The notes below the pieces were generated by a model. The model did no database searches. It saw nothing but the letters and a program-made list of their open reading frames with translations, and was not told the origin of the DNA. Of a DNA stretch of 64,000 bases, positions 10,197 through 20,344 are shown piece after piece. Origin of the DNA: Ichthyophis bannanicus. Lineage: Eukaryota > Chordata > Amphibia > Gymnophiona > Ichthyophiidae. A program made the position numbers and the translations under genes. The stretch covers positions 395,703,440-395,767,439 of the forward strand of contig CM066039.1 in NCBI GenBank assembly GCA_033557465.1. The letters run 5' to 3'. Each line of letters begins with the position of its first letter. The stretch's first letter is position 1.

Positions 10197-12287
10197 TATT
10201 TATTTATTTAACATTTCTTATATACCGCGCTATTTGTCATCAGTGCAGTTTACATTGTAACAATAAAACACATTGGTCAGATAATTTGACTTCCGTTTAC
10301 AGATAACAGGGAAATAACTTGGAGTTAAACCAGGGGAAACTATATACAATCTTAGTAACTATATGTTGGTACATAAGTCGGTTCTATGCAGTCATATAGG
10401 ATATGTATGGGGTTGTGAGGGCATGGGGCGGGAAGGGGGAGGGATTTCCAGAGGCTTAAAATGTGTAGTAAAGAGGTGGTGTTTGAGGGCTTTTCTAAAC
10501 TGTCTCAGGTCTCTAATTGCTCTGATGCAGGGAGGGAGTTTGTTCCAGAATCTGGGGGCAAAATTGACAAAAGCTCTGTTGATGGTTGACTGGTTTGTCT
10601 TTATGGAATCACTTGGTATGATTAGCATGTCTACTGAGAGAGATCTTCTTGGCCGGTTGTTCTCAGTATGTGTGATCAGATCCAAGATGGCTGCAGGAGA
10701 TAAGTTGTTGAAGGCCTTGAAGGTAATGAGGAGGGCCTTATATAGGATTCTACAGCTTATTGGAAGCCAATGAAGCTCTTTTTGAATGGGGGAGATGTGT
10801 TCGCTCCTTGCGGTTCCGCAGAGGACATGGGCTGCTGCATTCATGGCTAGCTGTAGGGGGTTGATGGTGCTCTTTGGAAGGCCATGCAGTATTATGTTAG
10901 CATAGTCGAAGTGTGGAGTGACTATCGCTTGGAAGATAGTGTGGAAGTCATCAGGTTCCAGCATAGGTCTCAAGTGCCGCAGGGTTTTAATCTTGAAGTA
11001 GATTGTTTTTACTGTGCGTCTTATATGCTCCTTGAAGTCCAAATGTTGATCCAATATCACTCCCAGATAGTGAATGTTGGGTTTGACCGGAAGTTCAGCA
11101 TCTCTGACTTTTAGGGTAGGAGGAGGAGAGAAGCATTTATTTCTTGTGATTACTAGGACGTCCGTCTTTTTGAAGTTGATACGGAGGTTTTGAGTAAGTA
11201 ACCAATCTGTTATTGCATGAAAACAGTTGATTAACACTGTGTAGTCTGGGCATGCAACAGTTATGGGTGAGAATAACAGCACATCATCTGCATACATGAG
11301 GCAGGATATGCCGAAGGAGCGAGCGATGTCGCAAATTGGCTGCATATAGATATTGAACAGAAGCGCAGACAGGGAGGAGCCTTGGGGCACACCTTGAGTC
11401 TGCTGGAAAGGATCAGATGTAGCGTTACCAATGCGTACTTGTTGCCGTCTGCCTTCCAGGTAGGATTTGCACCAGTCCCATGCTCGATCGTGGATTCCTT
11501 TCTCATGAAGGCGTCTCAGGAGCTGCGTGTGATCTACGGAGTCAAACACAGCTGCTATATCCAGAAAGATTAATGCGAAGCCCTTCTTGATATTATCAAT
11601 GCCACTGATAAGTGTTTTAATTAGAGTTGTTAGTAGCGTTTCCACACCGTGGGCCTCCCTGAATCCATGTTGACAGGGATCTAATGGGGAAGAGGAGTCT
11701 ATATGTTGTTGAATCTGTTTCTGGGTTAGCTTCTCGAGAATTTTAGCTAGTAGTGGGATACTAGAAATTGGTCTGTAAGAGTCCTCTCTCATCGGGTCCA
11801 GTTAGTTGTTTTTTAGCAGTGGACGAATGAAGGTTTGTTTGAGAGCATCTGGGAAGACACCGGATTCGAATGACATCTTCACGATGTTGGCTATGAATGG
11901 GCTGAGTTCTGTGCGCATAGTCCTAATCCAGTGCGTTGGACATGGGTCAGTTGGGGCGGTTGTTGTGTTGATGGAGGCAATTACTTCAGCTATGGTCTTT
12001 ACAGAGGGTGGAGCAAGTTTGGTAATTGGGAGCTGCGGGTGGGAGGGTTCTTGTGGTGATGCAGTAGTTATTTTTATTGCTTTTGATTGTATATAGTTCG
12101 CATAAGCTTGGGGCCGAATAGATTCTTGTTGTGGTAGGGACGGTTGTTTTGTATAGGATTTTACTAAGTCGAATAGTTCCCTTGGTTTATGCAATGAGCG
12201 GTTGAGGATCTCAGCGTGGAATTCCTTCTTCCTGGCCCATGTAGATTCGCAATGTCTTTTAAGATGTTCCAAATAGGTGACTTGGTC
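10197..12287 (-). mobile_element. L2-like LINE, 5'-truncated, inserted in CR1
   Basis: On the minus strand it carries a reverse-transcriptase frame (12272-10392) and then a 3' end with GCGGTATATAAGAAATG and a TAAA repeat tail at 10197-10215. The 5' end is cut within the endonuclease-RT linker. It splits a CR1 copy that sits in DIRS copy B, making three layers. Confidence 0.85.
10392..12272 (-). pseudogene. L2-like LINE reverse transcriptase, one in-frame stop
   Basis: The frame begins in the linker (SYTKQPSLPQQES), continues PTDPCPTHWIRTM and GVFPDALKQTFIRPLLKNN, meets one TAA codon at 11802-11804, then goes on in the same frame as SYRPISSIPLLAKILEKL (RT block 1), LIFLDIAAVFDSVDH (catalytic Asp block), QGVPQGSSLSALLFNIYM and CLMYADDVLLF (catalytic YADD, intact). 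It ends with the typical C-terminus (HLRPMLEPDDFHTI, LHWLPISCRILYKALL, RFWNKLP). Apart from the single stop about 620 codons are open, so the insertion is fairly recent. The endonuclease is absent. Confidence 0.85.
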
Positions 12288-12547
12288 AAACTCTGGAATT
12301 TGTTACCATAGTAAAAGCTGTTCGTGTTGCCAGATTTACAAACGGTTTGGACAAGTTCCTGGAGGAAAGGTCCATAAACCATTATTAAAGGGAACCCAGG
12401 AAATCCACTACTTGCCCCAATACAATCATTGTGGAACCTGTGTCTTTTGGAGAAACTGCTAGGTACTTGTGACCTAGATTGGTTACTGTTGGAAACAGGA
12501 TACTGGGCTTGATGGACCTTGGTCTGACCCAGTATGACATATCTTAT
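12288..12547 (+). mobile_element. CR1 fragment, second part with 3' end
   Basis: GACAAGTTCCTGGAGGAAAG, ACCATTATTAAA and TGTGTCTTTTGGAGAAACTG, then TGGACCTTGGTCTGACCCAG, match 43175-43375. It ends near CATATCTTATGAT, a degenerate 8-bp tail. DIRS sequence resumes at about 12548. Confidence 0.75.
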
Positions 12548-13149
12548 GATCTGGAGCAATGGGTGCAGAACAAGCTCATCGATGTCCCATGCCAAGGAGA
12601 GAATCTCTTTGGCAAACCCCTCGCAGAGAAAATGGTAGAGATCGAGTCCAAGTTCCTGAAAAGGGCTCAACTCTCCAAGAAGACTACTACCCTTCCTAGG
12701 GGGAAAACCCAAGGAAAATCCTCCATACCCGAGGAAGGGTCAGGATTACTGGGGATACCCGCAGTATCAGACCTCAGCAGGGCTACCATGCCAAAGGAAC
12801 AGGTCAGGGCACCCTCAAGCAGAAGGGTCCCAAACCCCCAGTGCCAGCTCCAGCACAGCCTGGAGGGAGCTTTTGACTCCTGGGCATAGCCTCTCCACCC
12901 TCAGGAGGTCAGCTGCCCACAGGGGGATGTCTGGTCCACTTCACCTTTTGGTGGCCTGACATCACCACCGACGCGTGGGCACTCCAGGTAGTTGGAGAAG
13001 GCTATCTTCTCCACCTAGACCAGACGCCTCTCCCATTCTTCCCAGGAGAGTCCTCTCAGACTCCCCTGCACCAGGTCCTGCTTCTGCAGGAACTTGCAGG
13101 TCTTCTCACAGACAAAGCCGTGGAACCAGTACCCCATCATCTAAGGGTC

Positions 13150-13915
13150 AAGGGGTTCTACTTATGATACTTCCTAGTCCCAAAGTGAACTGGGGGCTTA
13201 AGGCCTACCCTAGGCCTGCAAAACCTAAACAAATTCCTGGTACAAGAGAAGTTCAAGATGCTCTCTCCCTTGGAACATTGCTGCCATACCTCCAGCAAGG
13301 AGACTGGCTATGCTGCTTGTATCTAAAGGATGCATATACCCACATGTGGAGAGCCAGCAACAGATCAACCTGCAGGAGCTCAGGGCCATATTCCTGGTGC
13401 TCAAAGCTTTCTGCCACCACCTACAGCACCAGTTGGTACTGGTCCAGGTAGACAACCAGGTTGCGATGTTCTACTTGAACAAGCAGGGAGGCACAAGGTC
13501 TTATACCCTCTGCCAGGAGGCAGTAGCCCTCTGCTCATATGAGATCAGTCAAGGAATAATCCTGAGGACGGTGTACCTGCCGGTCCAGGACAACACCCTG
13601 GCGGACAGACTGAATAGGGTTCTACAGACGCACAAATGGCAGCTGGACCCCACAGCAGCCCAACTGCTCTTCTCCCTCTAGGACACCCCACTATTGGAGC
13701 TCCTCACCAGCTTGGCCAGTGCTCAGCTGCTCCGCTTCTGCTCTTGCCAGCCTCACCGGTCCCAGGTGGCAATGGATGCCTTCCTCATCTCGTGGTCGGA
13801 GGGCTTCCTATATGCCTTCCCGCCCATACCACTGGTTGCCAAGATTCTTTTCATGGTCCTCTGGGATAAGGCATCGCTGATCCTGGTGGCCCCAAGGTGG
13901 CCCAGGCAGTCTTGA
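13150..13915 (+). pseudogene. DIRS RT start fused to RNase H, copy B
   Basis: LLPYLQQGDWLCCLYLKDAY (about 13280-13340) is the RT N-terminal part. At 13360 it continues as QQINLQELRAIFLVLKAF, then QVDNQVAMFYLNKQGG and DNTLADRLNRVLQ, the RNase H region. The extension AFLISWSEGFLYAFPPIPL follows near 13770-13830. The RT-RNase H junction is an internal deletion and not a normal fusion. Confidence 0.65.
13299..13554 (+). repeat. Inverted duplication, left arm (256 bp)
   Basis: This segment, from GGAGACTGGCTATG to CAGTCAAGG, is the reverse complement of 13997-14252. Every stretch I compared agrees and the translations over the arm are the same. It holds DIRS RT/RNase H sequence. Confidence 0.9.
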
Positions 13916-13996
13916 TTCCCGCTGCTGCTCAGACTATCAACCGAGCCCTTGATCCCTCTGTTGAATGCCCTGGGATTACTGACTCAGGAACATGGC

Positions 13997-14252
13997 CCTT
14001 GACTGATCTCATATGAGCAGAGGGCTACTGCCTCCTGGCAGAGGGTATAAGACCTTGTGCCTCCCTGCTTGTTCAAGTAGAACATCGCAACCTGGTTGTC
14101 TACCTGGACCAGTACCAACTGGTGCTGTAGGTGGTGGCAGAAAGCTTTGAGCACCAGGAATATGGCCCTGAGCTCCTGCAGGTTGATCTGTTGCTGGCTC
14201 TCCACATGTGGGTATATGCATCCTTTAGATACAAGCAGCATAGCCAGTCTCC
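13997..14252 (-). repeat. Inverted duplication, right arm (256 bp)
   Basis: Reverse-complement copy of 13299-13554 across a 442-bp spacer. The arm is fused at 14253 directly to CR1 sequence, so a minus-strand frame (14945-14100) runs from CR1 reverse transcriptase into DIRS sequence as a chimera. Confidence 0.9.
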
Positions 14253-14918
14253 CATATCACCTCTATCCCGCCTTTCCTCTAAGGTGTACATATTAAGATC
14301 CTTAAGTCTGTCCTCGTATGCTTTATAATGAAGACCACTAATCATTTTAGTAGCTACCCCCTGCACCGACTCCATCCTGCTCACATCCTTTTGAAGGTGC
14401 GGTATCCAGAATTGCACACTATACTCCAAATGAGGTTGCACCAAAGACTTATACAGAGGCATTATCACCTCCTTTTTTCTGCTAGCCATTCCTCTCTGTA
14501 TGCACCCAAGCATCCTTCTAGCTTTTGCCGTCGACTTTTCTACCTGTTTAGCTACTTTAAGATCATCAGACACAACCACGCCTAGGTCCCGCTCTTCTTT
14601 AGTGGATAAAAGTACTTCACCCCCTATACTATATTGCTCACTTGGATTGCTGCAGCCCAAATGCATGACCTTACATTTTTTAACATTAAATCCCAGCTGC
14701 CAAATTCTAGACCATTCTTCAAGCTTAGCTAGATCCCTCCTCGTGTTATCTACACCTTCCTGGGTGTTTACTCTATTGCAGATTTTGGTATCATCCGCAA
14801 AGTGGCAAACCTTACCCGACAGCCCTTCCGCTATATCACTAACAAAGATGTTAAAAAGAATCAGACCAAGGACAGATCCCTGGGGCACACCACTGGTAAC
14901 ATCCTTCTCCTCAGAGTA
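14253..14918 (-). pseudogene. CR1 reverse transcriptase, C-terminal part
   Basis: The minus-strand frame reads SGVPQGSVLGLILFNIFVSD, GKVCHFADDTKICNRVN (catalytic ADD kept), NVKKCKVMHLGCSNP, GVVVSDDLKVAKQVEK and ARRMLGCIQRGM, the usual CR1 order. It is truncated at both ends: upstream at SEEKDVT by a CR1 tail, downstream by the inverted DIRS arm. Confidence 0.85.
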
Positions 14919-15165
14919 AGAACATAAGAACATAAGATATGCCATACTGGGTCAGACCAAGGTCCATCAAACCCAGTATCCTGTTTCCAACAGTGGCCAA
15001 TCTAGGTCATATGTAGCTAGCAGTTTCCCCAAAAGACACAGGTTCCACAATGCTTGTACTGGGTCAAGCATTGATATCCTGGGTCCCTTCTTAATAATGG
15101 TTTATGGGCCTTTCCTCCAGGAAGTTGTCCAAACCTTTTTTAAACCCAGCTACACTAACTAAGGA
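14919..15165 (-). mobile_element. CR1 3' end fragment (reverse) with 8-bp repeats
   Basis: AAGAACATAAGAACATAAGA is a duplicated 8-bp tail, followed by TATGCCATACTGGGTCAGA and the conserved 3' region through CTTTTTTAAACCCAGCTACA. It corresponds to 12310-12547 read in reverse. Confidence 0.85.
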
Positions 15166-15525
15166 GACAGGTGGGAGATGTTTAAATACCTCCGTGGCAT
15201 AAATGTTCAGGGGGAGAGCCTCTTTCAATTGAAAGCAAGTTCTGCTACGAGGGGACATGGGATGAGGGTGAAGGGAGATAGATTCAGGAGTGATATGTGG
15301 AAATATTTCTTTACGGAAAGAGTGGTGGATCTGTGGAATAGTCTCCCAGTGGTGGTGGTAGAGATGAGGACAGTATCTGAATTCAAAAATTATGGGACAA
15401 ACACAGAGGATCTCTAAAGGTAAAAAGGGGACTGTTGTAGTTGTTGATATGGAAGGACAGACTAGATAGGCCATGTGGTCTTTTTCTGCCATCATATTTC
15501 TGTTTCTATGTTTCACCAGTCTTCT
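15166..15525 (+). mobile_element. CR1 3' end fragment (forward), second subfamily
   Basis: TTTAAATACCTCCGTGGCAT, AAAGCAAGTTCTGCTACGAG and GGAGTGATATGTGGAAATA are the reverse complement of the CR1 ends at 37.2-37.4 kb and 62.2-62.4 kb. It ends in CATATTTCTGTTTCTATGTTT, a different 8-bp-type tail (TTTCTATG). Confidence 0.8.
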
Positions 15526-16215
15526 GTGAACCTTTTCCAGTTCATCTTTTGAGATAAGACTGCCTGAGCAGCAGACGGCTCTCATGGTGTAGTCGTACCT
15601 TGTAGCAGTACAGAGGCGTCATTCTCCATCCATTTATCATTTACAAAAAACACATTGCCAAATGATTTCCACGTGTTGTCTAAAGTTACACCAAGATCCT
15701 GTGCATTGGTGGTGATCCTTAAGACCCAGCATTATGTACCTATAGTTCTGGAATATTATTCCATTTATGCTTCACTTTGCACTTGTCCATGTTAAATATA
15801 ATCTGTCCTTTAGACCTAGGTTGTGCAGCCCCTCATTGCTGGCTTGGGATTGAACAACATTCAGTAATTTGTGTTACCTGCAAATCTGATGGCTTTACTT
15901 GTTTCCTTCGTCAGATCTGCTCTCGGTACAGATCCCTGGCTACTTGAGTATTCACCTTTCTCCATTGGGAAAATTTGCTGTTTTCTGTTTTAACCAGTTA
16001 CTGGGCCACAGTGGCAGCTCTAAGACCTATTGGTTTTCTGAGGCGTCTCTTATGGGGGACTTTCTTAAACGCTTTCCGAAATAGCAGATACATCCTATTG
16101 ACTGTCTTGCCCTTATCCAGATCTTTACGAAGGCTTGGCTTGCCCCTCTCTTCCTCCAAACACACCAGTCTTTCCTGCCTGTTCTTCCTCTGTGACCTCC
16201 GTCTCCACACACTGC
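15526..16215 (-). pseudogene. Ancient CR1 reverse transcriptase remnant
   Basis: On the minus strand KAFKKVPHKRRL (about 16040-16080) resembles the CR1 box SKAFDTVPHRRL, and about 15790 reads FNMDKCKVKHK, like the CR1 NVKKCKVMHLG block. The order is right but stops are frequent. An old, highly diverged subfamily. Confidence 0.5.
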
Positions 16216-16850
16216 AAAACTACTGCATATGTTTACCAATCTCGAATATGACTCTCTGCATCCAGTTCTCTGTGTGGCTTACCTCATTCTCATGTGGTGC
16301 AACACAGCTCCCCACCGCCCCCAAATCTCTTCTGTTCCTGGAAAGTCAGCATTGCTCAGCTTGCAGGGGGCTACATATGGTTTCCATTCCTTCTGCCTGA
16401 TAAATGTCAGTTGGCTCTTTGACGCGCCGTGTCCAAGAAAATCTCTCCTCTGCCCTTCCACAATCAGCCTGAACTGTGAAACTGTGAGATAGTGATTTCT
16501 TGCATAAAGTTTTCTATTTTCTTTCTGTTTTTTAATCAAGACTGCTTTTTTTCATTGACCTGACAGTTTCCTCCCACCTCTTTGAACTTTGAACTGAACA
16601 GGATTGGGATCTGGCGCCATGAACCTTCATTTGCAGTCGTCTCGGGGAATTTTCCCCTATTTGTATCCCCTGCCCCCAGTGATTTTCGTTATTAAACGCC
16701 TGCAGGTACTTCACTGCACACGCTTTGTGCCTGTCCTGGTTATCACAGGGCTGCTTCTGGAACCCGACCGCCACTCATACAGAATAACTTCCAGCTACTT
16801 CACCAAACTAAACAGCAGTACAATCACCGGGGGACTTTATAAAACATTTT
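16216..16850. other. Unassigned sequence
   Basis: No coding similarity, repeat structure or RNA gene recognised. Short open frames here have no domain features. Confidence 0.4.
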
Positions 16851-16852
16851 AT

Positions 16853-17100
16853 ATAAAGGAGTGGAGAAGTAGCCTAGTGGTTAGAACACTGGCTTGGGAG
16901 CCCAGAGACCAGGGTTCGATTCCCATTAGCACTCCTTGTGGCCTTGGGCAAGTCACTTAACCCTTCATTGCCACAGAAAAAATCCAAGTTATCAATGTCC
17001 CTGTTTAATGTACATTACCAAGTTTAAGTTTCAATGTGAACCGCTTTGATTGAAATGATAAAGCAGTATATAAAAACCTGTTAAATAAAATAAATAAATA
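16853..17100 (+). mobile_element. tRNA-derived SINE with L2-like tail
   Basis: Pol III A box GTAGCCTAGTGGTTAGAAC (about 16870) and B box GGGTTCGATTCCC (about 16911-16923) at tRNA-like spacing, then CTTGTGGCCTTGGGCAAGTC, a body, a tail GTGAACCGCTTTGATTG...AAAGCAGTATATAAA and a TAAA-rich end. It is a retroposed tRNA-like element. The tail resembles those of the L2-like LINEs here, which suggests mobilisation by their machinery. Confidence 0.85.
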
Positions 17101-17703
17101 TGACATGGGTAATACAGCCCTTATAAAATGATCCCACGACCATCATGTAACATGTTCAGAGGCATAGTCTGGGTAGAGCCAGAGGGATTTTAGCCATGGC
17201 TATGCGGGTGCTTTTGTAAAAGAGCCTTTAGAGAGAAGCCTCCTTGGACTTCCAACCTAGGGGACCTGTTATAAAATTATCCTCCCAAGTGGTTGATTGC
17301 TTATTAGCCTTCAGGGCCATGGAATTTCCTATAGTCCTTCAGAGCTGCCACCCAGGCCAAAATACGTAAATTATATCAGCTCCTATGGATAATATATACA
17401 AATATAGCTGATGAATATTCATGGTGGATATCCCAAATATATGATCAGTTGGTAGCCCTTAAGGAATACAGGTTAATTAGTAACCCTAGGCTAAATGTCC
17501 GATATAGAATTAGTAAAATATTTTTCTGTTAACCATATTGGATCCCTAAAGGGCAAGAGGATGGAAAGGAAGCACAGGGTACTTCAGCTCAAGGCAGCTG
17601 TGAAATGACCTTTGCACATGTAAGGAATGATGGGGGAAGTAGCGTAAAGGCACAGCAGCTAGAACCGCAATCTTCCTGCCAGACCGGATGGACCACATTG
17701 GTC
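17101..17703. other. Unassigned sequence
   Basis: AT-rich, no recognisable gene or element. Confidence 0.4.
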
Positions 17704-17784
17704 TTTATTTATTTATTTAAAAGGATTTACGTACCGCTTTATCCTGAAATCAAAGCCGATTACACAGCAAACAAATCAAGAGGC
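17704..17784 (-). mobile_element. L2-like LINE 3' tail left of the satellite
   Basis: TTTATTTATTTATTTAAAAG, then TACGTACCGCTTTATCCTG, is the reverse complement of an L2-like 3' end (compare 10197-10240). Coding remnants of such an element lie on the other side of the satellite at 19603-19860 in the same orientation. Confidence 0.65.
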
Positions 17785-19602
17785 AGGGTGAGCGGGTGTG
17801 GGCATGCAGTGGTAAAGCGAGGTGCGTGGGTGTGGGCATGCAGTGATAAAGCGAGGTGCGTGGGTGTGGGCATGCAGTGGTAAAGCGAGGTGCGTGGGTG
17901 TGGGCATGCAGTGATAAAGCGAGGTGCGTGGGTGTGGGCATGCAGTGGTAAAGCGAGGTGCGTGGGTGTGGGCATGCAGTGGTAAAGCGAGGTGCGTGGG
18001 TGTGGGCATGCAGTGATAAAGCGAGGTGCGTGGGTGTGGGCATGCAGTGGTAAAGCGAGGTGCGTGGGTGTGGGCATGCAGTGATAAAGCGAGGTGAGTG
18101 GGTGTGGGCATGCAGTGATAAAGCGAGGTGCGTGGGTGTGGGCATGCAGTGGTAAAGCGAGGTGCGTGGGTGTGGGCATGCAGTGATAAAGCGAGGTGCG
18201 TGGGTGTGGGCATGCAGTGGTAAAGCGAGGTGCGTGGGTGTGGGCATGCAGTGATAAAGCGAGGTGCGTGGGTGTGGGCATGCAGTGGTAAAGCGAGGTG
18301 CGTGGGTGTGGGCATGCAGTGATAAAGCGAGGTGAGTGGGTGTGGGCATGCAGTGATAAAGCGAGGTGCGTGGGTGTGGGCATGCAGTGGTAAAGCGAGG
18401 CGTGTGAGTGGTGTGAGATTGATTGCGTGAGTGTGGGCATGCAGTGATAAAGCGAGGTGCGTGGGTGTGGGCATGCAGTGATAAAGCGAGGTGAGCGGGT
18501 GTGGGCATGCAGTGATAAAGCGAGGTGCGTGGGTGTGGGCATGCAGTGATAAAGCGAGGTGAGCAGGTGTGGGCATGCAGTGGTAAAGCGAGGTGCGTGG
18601 GTGTGGGCATGCAGTGATAAAGCGAGGTGCGTGGGTGTGGGCATGCAGTGGTAAAGCGAGGCGTGTGAGTGGTGTGAGATTGATTGCGTGGGTGTGGGCA
18701 TGCAGTGATAAAGCGAGGCGTGTGAGTGGTGTGAGATTGATTGCGTGGGTGTGGGCATGCAGTGATAAAGCGAGGCGCGTGGGTGTGGGCATGCAGTGAT
18801 AAAGCGAGGTGCGTGGGTGTGGGCATGCAGTGATAAAGCGAGGCGTGTGAGTGGTGTGAGATTGATTGCGTGGGTGTGGGCATGCAGTGATAAAGCGAGG
18901 TGCGTGGGTGTGGGCATGCAGTGATAAAGCGAGGTGAGTGGGTGTGGGCATGCAGTGATAAAGCGAGGTGCGTGGGTGTGGGCATGCAGTGGTAAAGCGA
19001 GGTGCGTGGGTGTGGGCATGCAGTGATAAAGCGAGGTGCGTGGGTGTGGGCATGCAGTGATAAAGCGAGGTGTGTGAGTGGTGTGAGATTGATTGCGTGG
19101 GTGTGGGCATGCAGTGATAAAGCGAGGTGAGTGGGTGTGGGCATGCAGTGATAAAGCGAGGTGCGTGGGTGTGGGCATGCAGTGGTAAAGCGAGGTGCGT
19201 GGGTGTGGGCATGCAGTGATAAAGCGAGGTGCGTGGGTGTGGGCATGCAGTGATAAAGCGAGGTGCGTGGGTGTGGGCATGCAGTGATAAAGCGAGGTGA
19301 GTGGGTGTGGGCATGCAGTGATAAAGCGAGGTGCGTGGGTGTGGGCATGCAGTGGTAAAGCGAGGTGCGTGGGTGTGGGCATGCAGTGATAAAGCGAGGT
19401 GCGTGGGTGTGGGCATGCAGTGATAAAGCGAGGTGAGTGGGTGTGGGCATGCAGTGGTAAAGCGAGGTGCGTGGGTGTGGGCATGCAGTGATAAAGCGAG
19501 GTGCGTGGGTGTGGGCATGCAGTGATAAAGCGAGGTGCGTGGGTGTGGGCATGCAGTGGTAAAGCGAGGCGTGTGAGTGGTGTGAGGTTGATTGCGTGGT
19601 GA
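17785..19602. repeat. 34-bp satellite array, about 50 copies
   Basis: Unit GGTGCGTGGGTGTGGGCATG + CAGTGATAAAGCGA (34 bp). Common variants are GTGATAAAG/GTGGTAAAG and GTGCGTGGG/GTGAGTGGG. A longer unit with GTGTGAGTGGTGTGAGATTG inserted recurs near 18400, 18665, 18720, 18845, 19075 and 19570. Since 34 is 1 modulo 3 and the minus strand has no stop word, all three minus frames stay open for about 570-600 codons. That is a repeat artefact, not three genes. Confidence 0.95.
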
Positions 19603-19935
19603 GCTAGATACAGTAGGAGCTATGTACAGGAACTATTTACATTTTTACATTTTGTTGGCAGAGAGAGAGTTTGTTTGGACAGTTCATGTGATGTCCTTGT
19701 AGAGTTCTGTGAAGAGCGTAGTTTTTAGCATCTTCCGGAAGTCTTTGAGGTCTTTTGTTGATCTCAGGTTGTCGGGGAGTGAGTTCCAGAGCGCGGGAGC
19801 GGCCAGGGATAGTGCTCTTCTTGAAGTGTCTTTTTGTCATCTTTTAGCAAAGGCTCTGGGTATGATGATAGTGTCTGATGTGCCTTGTCTTTTGGGTTTG
19901 ATGCCTGGGTCCGGTCTAATGAGGGATTTCAGTGA
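19603..19935 (-). pseudogene. L2-like LINE C-terminal fragment
   Basis: In one minus frame the region 19690-19830 reads approximately LWNSLPDNLRSTKDLKDFRK, the same kind of C-terminus as RFWNKLPPCIRAIRDLRQFR in the LINE at 10.4-12.3 kb. It places the satellite in or beside the 3' untranslated part of such a LINE. Confidence 0.6.
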
Positions 19936-20195
19936 TTAGGGTAATTGGTGGTCATCATAGAATTGCTCAATGAATAGGGTGGTTTTTAGTAGTTTCCTGA
20001 ATTCTTTTAAATCTGTTGTTGATTTTAGTTTATCTGGGAGGGCAGCCAGCGAGAAGGCTCTCGTGGATGTGGATTTGTTGGTTCTTGTAAATAGACTGGG
20101 TGTTGGTATATTGTTTTTGGTGTTTTTTCTGTCTGGTCTTTTGCTTGTTATCTGCTGTCACCCACTATGCGACGTTATGTTAACCTGTATCAGGG
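19936..20195 (-). pseudogene. Second L2-like LINE C-terminal fragment
   Basis: TTTTTAGTAGTTTCCTGAAT and TTTATCTGGGAGGGCAGCC repeat, with divergence, the organisation of 19715-19800 (TTTTTAGCATCTTCCGGAAG, TTGTCGGGGAGTGAG). It is the same LINE segment a second time in the same orientation, so either two nested insertions or an old tandem duplication. Confidence 0.5.
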
Positions 20196-20344
20196 TTTAG
20201 ATATGGACAGAGAAATATTTTGCATGTAAATTCTAAATTATTAATTATAATTTAAATAGTTTTCTATTACAGTGTTCTGTATGACATGATTATTGGTACA
20301 TCACGTAGAAAGAGGTATTTAAATAAATAGGACACTGCAATATT

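Larger units (their letters stand above)
12548..13996 (+). mobile_element. DIRS copy B, 3' part with internal deletion
   Basis: TCTGGAGCAATGGGTGCAG aligns with 23185 of copy C, followed by the gag end, the reverse-transcriptase start and then directly RNase H. Between YLKDAYTH (about 13320-13340) and the RNase H block the polymerase core including YLDD is absent, so most of the RT palm has been deleted. It fades near 13985, where the inverted arm begins. Confidence 0.7.

Noticed and set aside
13299..14252. Inverted duplication as the terminal repeats of a DIRS or a fold-back transposon
   Set aside because: The arms contain RT and RNase H coding sequence, not DIRS termini, and no target duplication flanks them.
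14100..14945. 281-codon minus-strand frame as one gene
   Set aside because: Chimera of CR1 reverse transcriptase and the inverted DIRS arm, joined at 14253.
16865..16930. Functional tRNA gene
   Set aside because: A and B boxes are present, but sequence after the B box runs into a SINE body and tail, and related copies exist at four other sites.
17750..19552. Three overlapping minus-strand open frames of 574-600 codons as protein genes
   Set aside because: All three frames are open only because a stop-free 34-bp unit is repeated; same peptide period in each frame, no conserved domain, no start context.
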